In this document: positions 36,351-46,626 of the stretch, piece by piece
Numbering within the stretch: position 1 is the first letter of the stretch
Layout: the number at the start of each line of letters is the position of its first letter
Assembly: GCF_003286075.1 (NCBI RefSeq)
Contig: NZ_QLUV01000004.1
Coordinates: 1-64,000 of the forward strand
Length of the DNA: 64,000 bases
DNA from: Paracoccus endophyticus
GTDB lineage: Bacteria > Pseudomonadota > Alphaproteobacteria > Rhodobacterales > Rhodobacteraceae
Reading direction: 5' to 3'
The notes under the pieces: generated by a model
Databases searched by the model: none
What the model saw: only the letters and a program-made list of their open reading frames with translations
What the model was told of the DNA's origin: nothing
Translations under genes and position numbers: made by a program

Positions 36351-37757
36351 TCAGCAGCTGTAATACATCGCATACTCGATCGGGTGGGGCGTATGCTCGT
36401 AGGCATAGACCTCTTCCCACTTCAGGCGGATGTAGGATTCAAGCTGGTCGCGGGTGAAGACGTCGCCCGCCAGCAGGAAGTCCATGTCCTTGTCCAGTTC
36501 CTCCAACGCCTCGCGCAGGGACCCGCAGACGGTCGGGATCTCGGCCAGCTCCTCGGGGGGCAGGTCGTAGAGGTCCTTGTCGGACGCGGGGCCGGGGTCG
36601 ATCTTGTTGCGAATGCCGTCCAGCCCCGCCATCAGCAGCGCGGCAAAGGCCAGATAGGGGTTCGCGGCGGGATCGGGGAAGCGGGCCTCGACGCGCTTGG
36701 CCTTGGGCGATTCGGTCCACGGGATGCGCACCGCGCCCGAGCGGTTGCGCGCGGAATAGGCCCGCAGCACCGGCGCCTCGAAGCCCGGGATCAGCCGCTT
36801 GTAGCTGTTGGTGGACGGGTTGGTGATCGCGTTCAGCGCCTTGGCGTGCTTGAGGATGCCGCCGATGAACCACAGCGCCTCCTGGCTCAGGTCGGCGTAC
36901 TTGTCGCCTGCGAACAGCGGCTTGCCGTTCTTCCAGATGGACATGTTGACGTGCATGCCGGACCCGTTGTCGCCCTTCATCGGCTTGGGCATGAAGGTCG
37001 CCGACTTGCCGTAGGCGTGCGCCACGTTGTGGATCACGTACTTGTATTTCTGGATGTTGTCGGCCTGCTCGACCAGCCCGCCGAAGATCATGCCCAGCTC
37101 GTGCTGGCCGCTGGCGACCTCGTGGTGGTGCTTGTCCACCCTGATGCCCATCCGCTTCATCGTGGACAGCATCTCGCCGCGCAGGTCCTGGCCTGCGTCG
37201 ATGGGGTTCACGGGGAAATACCCGCCCTTGTGGGGCGCGCGGTGGGCGGTGTTGCCCATCTCGTATTCGGTGTCGGTGTTCCAGGCGGCATCGACGCCGT
37301 CCACCTGGAAGCTGACCTTCTGCGGCGTGACGGAATAGCGCACGTCGTCGAAGATGAAGAATTCGGCCTCGGGGCCGCAATAGAACGCATCGCCGATGCC
37401 GGTCGATTTCAGATAGGCCTCGGCCTTGACCGCGGTGCCGCGCGGGTCGCGGGAATAGGGCTCGCCGGTGTCCGGTTCGGCCACGTTGCAATGCAGGCAC
37501 AGCGTCTTTTCGGCATAGAACGGGTCGATATAGGCGCTGGCGGGGTCGGCCATCAGCTTCATGTCGGACTGGTCGATCGACTTCCAGCCCGCGATCGAGC
37601 TGCCGTCGAACATGAAGCCTTCCTCGAACCACTCCTCGTCCACCAGGTCCGAAACCAGCGTCACGTGCTGCAGCTTGCCCTTGGGATCGGTGAAGCGGAC
37701 GTCGACATAGGCGACCTCTTCCGACTTTATCAGATCCAGAACGTCATTCACCGTCAT
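36351..37757 (-). CDS. glnA: Glutamine synthetase type I
   Basis: GlnA makes glutamine from glutamate, ammonia and ATP. The 468-residue protein starts MTVNDVLDLIKSEEVAYVDV, contains MFDGSSIAGWKSIDQSDM, the ATP-binding KPMKGDNGSGMHVN and the adenylylation site DLYDLPPEELAEI, where the tyrosine is residue 397 exactly as in E. coli. It should therefore be controlled by GlnE adenylylation, and indirectly by PII. The longer frame to 37781 adds eight residues without support. It is the second gene of glnB-glnA, 45 bp after glnB. Confidence 0.98.
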   Translation of the reverse strand: MTVNDVLDLIKSEEVAYVDVRFTDPKGKLQHVTLVSDLVDEEWFEEGFMFDGSSIAGWKSIDQSDMKLMADPASAYIDPFYAEKTLCLHCNVAEPDTGEPYSRDPRGTAVKAEAYLKSTGIGDAFYCGPEAEFFIFDDVRYSVTPQKVSFQVDGVDAAWNTDTEYEMGNTAHRAPHKGGYFPVNPIDAGQDLRGEMLSTMKRMGIRVDKHHHEVASGQHELGMIFGGLVEQADNIQKYKYVIHNVAHAYGKSATFMPKPMKGDNGSGMHVNMSIWKNGKPLFAGDKYADLSQEALWFIGGILKHAKALNAITNPSTNSYKRLIPGFEAPVLRAYSARNRSGAVRIPWTESPKAKRVEARFPDPAANPYLAFAALLMAGLDGIRNKIDPGPASDKDLYDLPPEELAEIPTVCGSLREALEELDKDMDFLLAGDVFTRDQLESYIRLKWEEVYAYEHTPHPIEYAMYYSC

Positions 37758-37802
37758 GCGTTTTCCTTCCTTCACGGCCACCCGGCCGGATACCTTGATG
37801 TC

Positions 37803-40019
<2,217 letters not shown>

Positions 40020-40102
40020 TTCCCCTCGCGCGCCCCCGCCCGCTTTGCTAAGAGGTGCCGGATTTGCTGGCGGGTCGGCGCGACCCGCCCGGCTCGGGCA
40101 TT

Positions 40103-40187
40103 GCGGGTGTGGCGAAACTGGCAGACGCACCAGATTTAGGTTCTGGCGCCGCAAGGCGTGGGGGTTCAAGTCCCTTCACCCGCACCA
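40103..40187 (+). tRNA. tRNA-Leu (anticodon TAG)
   Basis: The 85-nt sequence folds as a class II cloverleaf. Acceptor arms are GCGGGTG and CACCCGC, and the anticodon stem CCAGA/TCTGG encloses the loop TTTAGGT with anticodon TAG. A variable arm (GCCGCAAGGCG) is present, with T-loop GGTTCAAGT and a genome-encoded CCA at 40185-40187. It decodes CUA/CUN leucine codons. It lies 23 bp before trigger factor. Confidence 0.97.
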
Positions 40188-40210
40188 CGACGTTTGACAA
40201 AGGAAGAAAC

Positions 40211-41545
40211 ATGCAGGTCACGGAAACCCTGAACGAAGGTCTCAAGCGCGGCTATCGCCTTACCCTGCCGGCGGCGGACCTGGCGGCCGAGGTGGATCGC
40301 CAGCTGGCCGAGGCCCAGCCGAACGTCGAGATGAAGGGCTTTCGCAAGGGCAAGGTGCCGATGGCCCTGATGAAGAAGACCTATGGCCCCCGCGTCATGG
40401 GCGACGCCATGCAGAAGTCGATCGACGACGCGCTGCGCGCCCACATGGAGGAGCACAAGGTCCGGCCGGCCATGCAGCCCCGGATCGAGATGCAGAACGG
40501 CGAGGGCTGGAAGGACGGCGACGATGTCGTCGTGGACGTCAGCTACGAGCTGCTGCCCGAGATCCCCGACACCGACCTGTCCAGCGTCGAGCTGGAGCGC
40601 CTGTCCGTCAAGGCCGACGACTCGGCCGTGGCCGAGGCGCTGGAGAACCTGGCCAGGAACGCCCAGACCTTTGACGACCGGGACGAGGGCGCGGCCGCCG
40701 AGTCCGGCGATCAGGTCGTCATCGACTTCAAGGGCATGGTGGACGGCGAGGCGTTCGAGGGCGGCACCGCCGAGGATTATCCGCTGGTGCTGGGCTCGGG
40801 CTCGTTCATCCCCGGCTTCGAGGACCAGCTGGTCGGCGCCAAGGCGGGCGACTCGGTGAACGTCACCGTGCGCTTTCCCGATGACTACGGCGCGCCCCAC
40901 CTGAAGGGCAAGGAGGCCGTCTTTGAAACCACCGTCAAGGCGGTCAAGGCGCCCCGCGCGGCCGAGATCGACGACGCGCTGGCCAAGCGCTTCGGGGCCG
41001 ACGACCTGGACGCGCTGAAGGCCCAGATCAGCGAGCGGCTGGAGGCGGAATACAAGGACGCCACCCGCGCCCTGATGAAGCGGTCCCTGCTGGACCGGCT
41101 GGACGAGATGGTCAGCTTTGACCTGCCGCCCTCGCTGGTCGAGGCCGAGGCCGCGCAGATCGCCCACCAGCTGTGGCACGAGGAGCACCCCGAGGAGCAC
41201 GGCCACAACCACGGCACGATCGAGACGACCGAGGAGCATCGCAAGCTGGCCGAGCGCCGCGTGCGTCTGGGCCTGCTGCTGGCCGACGTCGGCCAGAAAG
41301 CCGAGATCACCGTCAGCGACCAGGAAATGACGCAGGCCGTCATGCGCCAGGCGCGCAACTTCCCCGGCCAGGAGCGCGCGTTCTTCGAGTTCATCCAGCA
41401 GAACCAGGCCGCCCAGCAGCAACTTCGCGCCCCGATCTTCGAGGACAAGGTCGTCGATCACATCATCGCCGGCGCCAAAGTCACCGAGCGCAGCGTGACG
41501 AAGGACGAGCTGGAAAAGGCGCTGGAGTCGCTGGACGAGGCCTGA
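40211..41545 (+). CDS. tig: Trigger factor (ribosome-associated chaperone)
   Basis: Trigger factor binds nascent chains at the tunnel exit. The 444 residues show the ribosome-binding signature [17 protein letters not shown] in the N-terminal domain. The FKBP-type PPIase domain (about 160-250) has [19 protein letters not shown] and [16 protein letters not shown], and a long helical C-terminal domain follows. A His-rich segment ([13 protein letters not shown], about 325) is an unusual decoration. The ATG at 40211 follows AGGAAGAAAC and starts only 23 bp after the tRNA, so the two may share a transcript. Confidence 0.97.
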   Translation: MQVTETLNEGLKRGYRLTLPAADLAAEVDRQLAEAQPNVEMKGFRKGKVPMALMKKTYGPRVMGDAMQKSIDDALRAHMEEHKVRPAMQPRIEMQNGEGWKDGDDVVVDVSYELLPEIPDTDLSSVELERLSVKADDSAVAEALENLARNAQTFDDRDEGAAAESGDQVVIDFKGMVDGEAFEGGTAEDYPLVLGSGSFIPGFEDQLVGAKAGDSVNVTVRFPDDYGAPHLKGKEAVFETTVKAVKAPRAAEIDDALAKRFGADDLDALKAQISERLEAEYKDATRALMKRSLLDRLDEMVSFDLPPSLVEAEAAQIAHQLWHEEHPEEHGHNHGTIETTEEHRKLAERRVRLGLLLADVGQKAEITVSDQEMTQAVMRQARNFPGQERAFFEFIQQNQAAQQQLRAPIFEDKVVDHIIAGAKVTERSVTKDELEKALESLDEA

Positions 41546-41571
41546 GGGGTTCTCGTCTGTTGGACTGGAAC

Positions 41572-41593
41572 GGGCCGCCCCTCGGGGCGGCCC
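41572..41593. terminator. Bidirectional terminator, tig and yihY-like genes
   Basis: A 10-bp perfect stem (arms GGGCCGCCCC and GGGGCGGCCC, loop TC) is followed by TTCTC on the plus strand. The same 22-bp sequence occurs at 46565-46586. Confidence 0.8.
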
Positions 41594-41596
41594 TTC

Positions 41597-42772
41597 TCAC
41601 GTGCGGTCGGTCTTGTCGTCGGGATCGACGCCGTTCTCGATCTTGATCTGGCGCTCGACCTCGGAATTGATCTCGGCCCCCAGCATCACCACGATGCAGG
41701 CGATCCACAGCCACATCATCAGGCCGACCACCGCGCCCAGCGATCCGTAGGTCTTGTTGTAGTCGGCAAAGTTCGCCGCATACCAGGAAAACAGCATCGA
41801 GGCGACGATCAGCCCCACCGCCGCGATCAGCGCGCCCGGCGAGATCCAGTGCCATTCGGCGTCTTCCTTGCTGGGGCCGAAACGATAGACGACCGCCAGC
41901 GCGACCAGCAGCAGCCCCAGCACCAGGGGCCACCGCAGGATGGCGATCAGGTTTTCCACCACGCTGCCTGCCGCGACGGTCTGCAGGATCGCGGGCACCA
42001 GCGCGATGGCGCTGATCAGCACCATGATCATCAGGATCGCGCCCATGGTGAAGGCCAGCGACACCAGGTTCAGCTTGATGAAGCCGCGCTTCTCGGTCTC
42101 GAACCAGGCGACGTTCAGCGCCTCGATCAGGGCCTTCATCCCGCCGTTCGCCGACCAGATCGCCAGCAGGATCGAGATGAGGCCCGCCAGCGACAGCGAG
42201 GTCGCGGGCGACGACGTGATCGACGTGATCTGCGTGGCGATCAGGTCCACCGCGCTGGGCGGCAGGAACCGGCGCAGCATGTCGATGTTGTCGGTGATCG
42301 TCGCGGGGTCCGCGACCAGGCCATAGATCGACACCAGCGCCGTGATGGCAGGAAACAGCGCCAGCAGGCCAAAGAACGTGACGCCCCCCGCGACCGAGGT
42401 GACGCGGTCGCGGGTGAACTCGGCCACCGTCCGCTTGGCCACCGCCATCCAGCTTGCGCGGCCCAGCTCCCACGGGCTGTCGGGTCCGGGCATCGTCTCG
42501 GGCGGGGGTGGTGCGCGGTCCTGCGCGGCCTGCTCGGCCGCGGGGCCGCGGTCCCTTGCCGCAGACTGGCCGGCTGCCTTGTCCCCTGTGTCCGGTGCGG
42601 CCCGACCCGCCGCGGTGCCCGTCCCCCTGGGGGCGGCGTTCGCTGCGGCCTTGCCCGGGGCGGTTCCTTCGGGCGGCAGCCCCTTTCGCTCGCGCCACCC
42701 TTCGGGCAGGGGGCCGAACAGCGCATCATAGACATCGGGTTCGGGCAGCGGGGCTTTGGATCGGGGGGCCAT
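41597..42772 (-). CDS. YihY/BrkB family membrane protein
   Basis: The 391-residue protein has a Pro/Ala-rich N-terminal cytoplasmic region (about 1-105) followed by six hydrophobic segments of the YihY/virulence factor BrkB family. Typical motifs are RVTSVAGGVTFFGLLALFPA, LLAIWSANGGMKALIEALNV and VVGLMMWLWIACIVVMLGAEINSEVER. Members are often misannotated as ribonuclease BN; their molecular role is unresolved. The C-terminal tail is charged. It is preceded by the unknown protein at 42849-43652 on the same strand, with a terminator hairpin in the gap. Confidence 0.9.
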   Translation of the reverse strand: MAPRSKAPLPEPDVYDALFGPLPEGWRERKGLPPEGTAPGKAAANAAPRGTGTAAGRAAPDTGDKAAGQSAARDRGPAAEQAAQDRAPPPPETMPGPDSPWELGRASWMAVAKRTVAEFTRDRVTSVAGGVTFFGLLALFPAITALVSIYGLVADPATITDNIDMLRRFLPPSAVDLIATQITSITSSPATSLSLAGLISILLAIWSANGGMKALIEALNVAWFETEKRGFIKLNLVSLAFTMGAILMIMVLISAIALVPAILQTVAAGSVVENLIAILRWPLVLGLLLVALAVVYRFGPSKEDAEWHWISPGALIAAVGLIVASMLFSWYAANFADYNKTYGSLGAVVGLMMWLWIACIVVMLGAEINSEVERQIKIENGVDPDDKTDRT

Positions 42773-42801
42773 CGGACGCTCGCGGAACTGGGGGGCGAAA
42801 A

Positions 42802-42826
42802 GGGCCGCGCCGGCAAGGCGCGGCCC
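42802..42826 (-). terminator. Terminator after the 42849-43652 gene
   Basis: Arms GGGCCGCGCC and GGCGCGGCCC enclose a 5-nt loop; on the minus strand TTTTCGCC follows, as expected of a rho-independent terminator. Confidence 0.75.
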
Positions 42827-42848
42827 CAGGGGTGCGGCGCGGGGCCTG

Positions 42849-43652
42849 TTACAGCCGGTGGGTCCGCGCGTCTGCGGCGGCGGGGCCGTCCTCGCGCAGG
42901 TCCACCACGTCCGATTTCTTCGGCCGCTGAAAGCCGCCCGGCTGCGCGCCGGCCCGGCGCTGGTCGGGCCTGTGTCCGGCGCCGGTGTTCAGGAACCCGC
43001 GGATCTGGTCGGCGGTGTTCGAGAAATCGCGCACGACCCCTTCGGCATTGTCGGCCACGGCGCGAAACGCGCTCATGGCGCCGCCCACGGCCGCGATGAT
43101 GCTGTTGAGGTTGCGGGTCAGCCGCTGGGTCGTGTCCTCGATCTCGGCCATGAAGCTCATCGTGGACTTGCCGTGCCGGGACGGGCGGGGGCGATCCGTG
43201 CGCCGGGGGTCCGCCGTGTCGCCCCGCGGGCCAAAGCCGTGGCTGTCGTCCTGCTGCATCCGCATCCGGGCGCGGGCGCGCATCGCCTCGCGCTCGCGCT
43301 CGGTCGGGCCGTCGCGGCGGGCGGCGCCATAGACGCGGTCGCGGGCCTCCTCGGCGGCCCGGTCGGCGTCGCGGTCAAGTTCGTCGTTGCCGGTCACCAT
43401 GTCGGCGACCTTGCGGACCGCCAGCACCGCGCCCGCCGTCACCGCCGCCGCGGCAATCGCCGCGCCGCCATAGACCAGCACGCGCGAGGTCAGCGACGGC
43501 TCGGGCCAGGTGCGGGTGCCGTCCGGCGACACATCGCCGTGGGGCAGGGTCTTCTGCGCGGGATAGGGCGAGGGGCGATAGGTTTCCTGGCTGCGGTCGA
43601 TCGGCGCGCCAAAGGGATAGCGGTCGGACGGGGATCGGTCGGACATCGACAT
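42849..43652 (-). CDS. Membrane-anchored protein of unknown function
   Basis: The 267-residue protein has a hydrophilic N-terminal part, then one hydrophobic segment (about residues 57-82, VLVYGGAAIAAAAVTAGAVL). A long Arg/Asp/Glu-rich charged region follows (about 85-160), then a helix with TQRLTRNLNSIIAAVGGAMSA. I recognise no domain. An AAAGG lies eight bases before the ATG. No function can be assigned; it looks like a cell-envelope or stress-related accessory protein, but that is only an impression. Confidence 0.6.
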   Translation of the reverse strand: MSMSDRSPSDRYPFGAPIDRSQETYRPSPYPAQKTLPHGDVSPDGTRTWPEPSLTSRVLVYGGAAIAAAAVTAGAVLAVRKVADMVTGNDELDRDADRAAEEARDRVYGAARRDGPTEREREAMRARARMRMQQDDSHGFGPRGDTADPRRTDRPRPSRHGKSTMSFMAEIEDTTQRLTRNLNSIIAAVGGAMSAFRAVADNAEGVVRDFSNTADQIRGFLNTGAGHRPDQRRAGAQPGGFQRPKKSDVVDLREDGPAAADARTHRL

Positions 43653-43764
43653 CGAGGTACCTTTCTAAGGGGGGCGGCGGCTGTCCCGTCGCGCGTTGGT
43701 CTGGGGCGAAAACCCGGCACCGCCGCAGAATGTTCCCGCCCTGCGCGCGATGTCCTCGCGCGCG

Positions 43765-43959
43765 TCAGCGATCCCGCGGGGCCGGGGCGGGTCGGGCCTC
43801 GGCCGGGGTGGATGCCGGCGCAGGGGTCCGGTCCGCGTCGGCCGGTGTTTCGGCGACCGGCAGCCCTAGGTCCTTTTCCACGTCCAGCGTCGTGCGGCTG
43901 GCCGGATCGTCGGCGGCGGCGGGTGTGATCACGTCCTTCAGCACGCGGGGGTCGATCAT
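43765..43959 (-). CDS. Small protein of unknown function (64 residues)
   Basis: Starts at the ATG at 43959, seven bases after AAAGGA, and begins MIDPRVLKDVITPAAADD. The C-terminal half is almost entirely Ala, Pro, Thr, Glu and Asp. The frame stays open further upstream, but that part covers the rplI terminator and a tandem repeat and is not gene-like. The N-terminal 35 residues could be a real small domain. It may be an intrinsically disordered protein. Confidence 0.45.
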   Translation of the reverse strand: MIDPRVLKDVITPAAADDPASRTTLDVEKDLGLPVAETPADADRTPAPASTPAEARPAPAPRDR

Positions 43960-44026
43960 GGTCGGCGTCCTTTGCAGGCGGCAGGTCCGTTGCCGACCAA
44001 CCCGCCGCCGCACGCTTCGTTCCCCG

Positions 44027-44093
44027 CCCCGTGCAGGCGCACGAATCCCCCCTCGTGCAGGCGCACGCACCCCGCCCCGCCTGGGCGCACGAA
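44027..44093. repeat. Tandem repeat, about 24 bp x 3
   Basis: Three imperfect copies built on GTGCAGGCGCACG with C-rich spacers (units beginning near 44027, 44051 and 44076). It lies between the rplI terminator and the small 64-residue gene. Confidence 0.6.
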
Positions 44094-44100
44094 CGGGAAA

Positions 44101-44129
44101 GGGCCGCGCCGGTGATCCCGGCACGGCCC
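44101..44129 (-). terminator. Terminator of the rpsF-rpsR-rplI operon
   Basis: A 12-bp stem (GGGCCGCGCCGG against CCGGCACGGCCC, one mismatch) is followed on the minus strand by TTTCCC. It lies 29 bp beyond the rplI stop. Confidence 0.75.
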
Positions 44130-44157
44130 GTCTTGGGGTCGGACAGTCTGGCGGGCG

Positions 44158-44742
44158 TCAGGCCGAGGACGAGTCGTCGTCGCGGCCGGCCGAGCCGATG
44201 TCCTCGAACAGTTCCGCGATCTCGAACTCGGCAGCGGCGTCTTCCTCGGCCGCGCGGTCCTGGATCGACCTGCCCGAGGCTTGCAGTTCGGCCTCCTCGG
44301 GGGACCGGGCGACGTTCACCGTCACTTCGGCGTCCACCTCGGGGTGCAGGTGCACCTTGACGCTGTGCAGGCCCAGGTCCTTGATCGGGCCGGTCAGCAC
44401 GATCTGGCGGCGCTCGACCGCAAAGCCCCCGGCGACGGCGGCGTCCGCCACGTCGCGCGGCGTGACCGAGCCATAGAGCGCACCGGCGTCGGACGCCGAG
44501 CGGATGATGACGAAAGACGCACCGTCCAGCGCCGCCGCGATCTTTTCGGCGTCGGCGCGGGTTTCGTCGTTGCGGGCCGCCAGGTCGGCCTTGCGGGCCT
44601 CGAACGCCGCGATGTTGGCGTCATTGGCGCGCATCGCCTTGCCCTGCGGCAGCAGGAAGTTGCGGGCGAACCCGTCCTTGACGCGCACCACTTCGCCCAT
44701 CTGGCCCAGCTTGGCGACGCGTTCCAGCAGAATGACTTGCAT
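44158..44742 (-). CDS. rplI: 50S ribosomal protein L9
   Basis: The N-terminal 50 residues carry the L9 signature ([36 protein letters not shown]), followed by the connecting helix and the C-terminal rRNA-binding domain ([14 protein letters not shown]). At 194 residues it is about 45 longer than E. coli L9 because of an acidic tail ([20 protein letters not shown]) after the normal end. Third gene of the S6-S18-L9 operon. Confidence 0.97.
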   Translation of the reverse strand: MQVILLERVAKLGQMGEVVRVKDGFARNFLLPQGKAMRANDANIAAFEARKADLAARNDETRADAEKIAAALDGASFVIIRSASDAGALYGSVTPRDVADAAVAGGFAVERRQIVLTGPIKDLGLHSVKVHLHPEVDAEVTVNVARSPEEAELQASGRSIQDRAAEEDAAAEFEIAELFEDIGSAGRDDDSSSA

Positions 44743-44753
44743 GGTTCAGCCCC

Positions 44754-44981
44754 TCACTTCACGGCGTACGGCAGCAGCGCCAGGAAGCGGGCGCGCTTGA
44801 TCGCACGGGCCAGTTCGCGCTGCTTCTTCGCCGAGACGGCGGTGATGCGCGACGGCACGATCTTGCCGCGCTCGCTGATATAGCGCTGCAGCAGGCGCGT
44901 GTCCTTGTAGTCGATCGCCGGTGCATTGTCGCCCGAGAAGGGGCAGACCTTGCGGCGGCGGAAAAACGGCTTGGTCGCCAT
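44754..44981 (-). CDS. rpsR: 30S ribosomal protein S18
   Basis: The 75-residue S18 has the typical [18 protein letters not shown] start, with the Cys-containing segment, and the conserved core [19 protein letters not shown] and [20 protein letters not shown]. It pairs with S6 on the 30S platform. The gap to rplI is 11 bp and to rpsF 18 bp. Confidence 0.98.
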   Translation of the reverse strand: MATKPFFRRRKVCPFSGDNAPAIDYKDTRLLQRYISERGKIVPSRITAVSAKKQRELARAIKRARFLALLPYAVK

Positions 44982-44999
44982 GTCTTGCTCTCCTTCCGA

Positions 45000-45506
45000 T
45001 CAGAACCGGTCGCCGCGGGGGGCGCGGTCGGTGCGCTCGCCACGGTCGCCGCCACGCTCGCCGCGGTCGTCGCCGCTGCGCTCGCCACCCCGTTCGCCGC
45101 CACCGCTGCGCTCGCCGCCGAAGCGACGCTCGCCGCCGCGGTCGCCGTCGCGACGCTCGCCCCGGTCGCCGCGCTCGCGGTCGTCGCGGCGCTGCATCTG
45201 GACGGACGGGCCTTCGGTGTGCTCGTCCACGCGCACGGTCAGCACGCGCATGACGTCGTCATGCAGGCGGGCCAGGCGCTCCATCTCCTGCACGGCGGCC
45301 GAGGGCGCGTCGGTGCGCAGGAAGGCATAGTGCCCCTTGCGGTTCTTGTTGATCTTGTAGGCGAGGGTGCGGACACCCCAGTATTCGCTGTCCTTGACCG
45401 TTCCGCCGTTGTCGGACAGCACGGTCGAGAAATGTTCGATCAGCCCTTCGGCCTGCGTGTTCGACAGGTCCTGGCGGGCGATCAGCACATGCTCGTAAAG
45501 CGGCAT
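45000..45506 (-). CDS. rpsF: 30S ribosomal protein S6 with R/G/D-rich tail
   Basis: The S6 fold occupies residues 1 to about 105 (MPLYEHVLIARQDLSNTQAE, WGVRTLAYKINKNRKGHYAF). After it comes a ~60-residue tail built almost only of Arg, Gly, Asp and Glu (repeats such as GERGGDRGER), making the protein 168 residues against 131 in E. coli. E. coli S6 is glutamylated at its C-terminus by RimK; here the tail is different in kind. The start at 45506 follows AAAAGGGATCG. The ORF extends upstream only through leader sequence. Confidence 0.97.
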   Translation of the reverse strand: MPLYEHVLIARQDLSNTQAEGLIEHFSTVLSDNGGTVKDSEYWGVRTLAYKINKNRKGHYAFLRTDAPSAAVQEMERLARLHDDVMRVLTVRVDEHTEGPSVQMQRRDDRERGDRGERRDGDRGGERRFGGERSGGGERGGERSGDDRGERGGDRGERTDRAPRGDRF

Positions 45507-45608
45507 GTCGATCCCTTTTCGTATCGGGTGCGCTTCATAGGCGGTCAAACCCTCCGCGCCCCGCCACGAGAGGCTGCACCGGTTTCGCACTGTGCGGAAG
45601 GATGCGGC

Positions 45609-45636
45609 CTTATACAGCCCGCGACCCGCGATGCAA
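45609..45636 (-). promoter_or_regulatory. Candidate promoter of rpsF-rpsR-rplI
   Basis: On the minus strand TTGCAT (45636-45631), a 16-bp spacer and TATAAG (45614-45609) precede rpsF by about 100 nt. The rest of the roughly 300-bp gap to the divergent yceI gene (45507-45806) holds no further gene. Confidence 0.5.
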
Positions 45637-45806
45637 GGCGATTCCCATGGCGGGGCATGGCGCCCGTCCCGGCAGGCGCGGCCGTTCACGCTGCCGCGAG
45701 TCTTCTGCCGTGCAAGGAACATTCCGGCGCGCCGGCCGTTGGCGGGCTGTTGAGGGGAAGTGTGCGCACTCTCCCCGTCCCGTGCCCACCATCAGGAGAG
45801 TTCTGC

Positions 45807-46520
45807 ATGTCGAAGACCATGTCCGCCCTGGCGATCACCCTGGCGCTGGCCAGCCCCGCGTTGGCCCAGACCGCCGCCCCGGACGCGCCGGCGCCCGCTG
45901 CTGACGCCGCCGCTGCCCCCGCGCCGGCCGCCCCTGCCGCCGCCACGCCGGCCGCCGCCGATGCCGCGGCGCCCGGCGATGCCGCCGCCGCTGCTCATGG
46001 CGACCTCAGCGGGACCTATACGTTCGACCCGTCCCACAGCCAGGTCGTGTTCAACTATGACCACCTCGGCTTTTCGACCTCGCACGGGTTCATCAACGGG
46101 GTCAGCGGCGCGGTCACGCTGGACCAGGCCAATCCCGCCGGATCCTCGGTCGAGGCGCAGTTCCCGCTGTCGTCAATCGTGACCATCGCCCCGGCGCTGG
46201 ACGAGCACCTGATGAAGCCCGAGTTCTTCAATGGCGCGGCCCCCGCCACGGCGGTCACGTTCAAGTCCACCAGCGTCGAGCCCAAGGGCACCACCGAGGC
46301 GGTCGTCGTCGGCGACCTGACGCTGAACGGCGTGACCAAGCCGGTGACGATGGAGGTCGAGATCACCCAGGCCGGCCCGCACCCGATGAGCGGCAAGCCG
46401 ACCGTTGGCTTCGAGATCGAGGGCAAGCTGCTGCGCTCGGACTTCAACCTGGGCGCACTGGCACCGGCGGTCGGGGACGAGGTCGAGTTCGAGATCAGCG
46501 TCGAGGCCAGCAAGGGCTGA
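45807..46520 (+). CDS. Periplasmic YceI-family lipid-binding protein
   Basis: The 237-residue protein has a signal peptide (MSALAITLALASPALAQT), an Ala/Pro-rich linker of about 40 residues, then the YceI lipocalin-like domain. The domain begins GTYTFDPSHSQVVFNYDHLG and continues to DEVEFEISVEASKG. YceI proteins bind polyisoprenoids or amphiphiles in the periplasm. The linker is unusual for the family and may space the domain from the membrane or wall. AGGAGAG precedes the ATG. The gene is followed by a strong hairpin terminator and stands alone. Confidence 0.93.
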   Translation: MSKTMSALAITLALASPALAQTAAPDAPAPAADAAAAPAPAAPAAATPAAADAAAPGDAAAAAHGDLSGTYTFDPSHSQVVFNYDHLGFSTSHGFINGVSGAVTLDQANPAGSSVEAQFPLSSIVTIAPALDEHLMKPEFFNGAAPATAVTFKSTSVEPKGTTEAVVVGDLTLNGVTKPVTMEVEITQAGPHPMSGKPTVGFEIEGKLLRSDFNLGALAPAVGDEVEFEISVEASKG

Positions 46521-46564
46521 CCGTCACGACGACGGGAATCGTCACGACATCGCGACACGGCAGC

Positions 46565-46586
46565 GGGCCGCCCCTCGGGGCGGCCC
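46565..46586. terminator. Terminator between yceI and the peroxidase gene
   Basis: Same 22-bp hairpin as at 41572-41593 (arms GGGCCGCCCC/GGGGCGGCCC, loop TC). It lies between convergent genes and so serves both. Confidence 0.75.
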
Positions 46587-46626
46587 GTTCCGGTTCAGCG
46601 GCGTGATAGCTCCGCGCGGCGCCTGG

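Noticed and set aside
45507-45560. TTGACC/GATACG as promoter of rpsF
   Set aside because: It would leave only about 7 nt of leader and no room for the ribosome site; the TTGCAT/TATAAG pair further upstream fits better.
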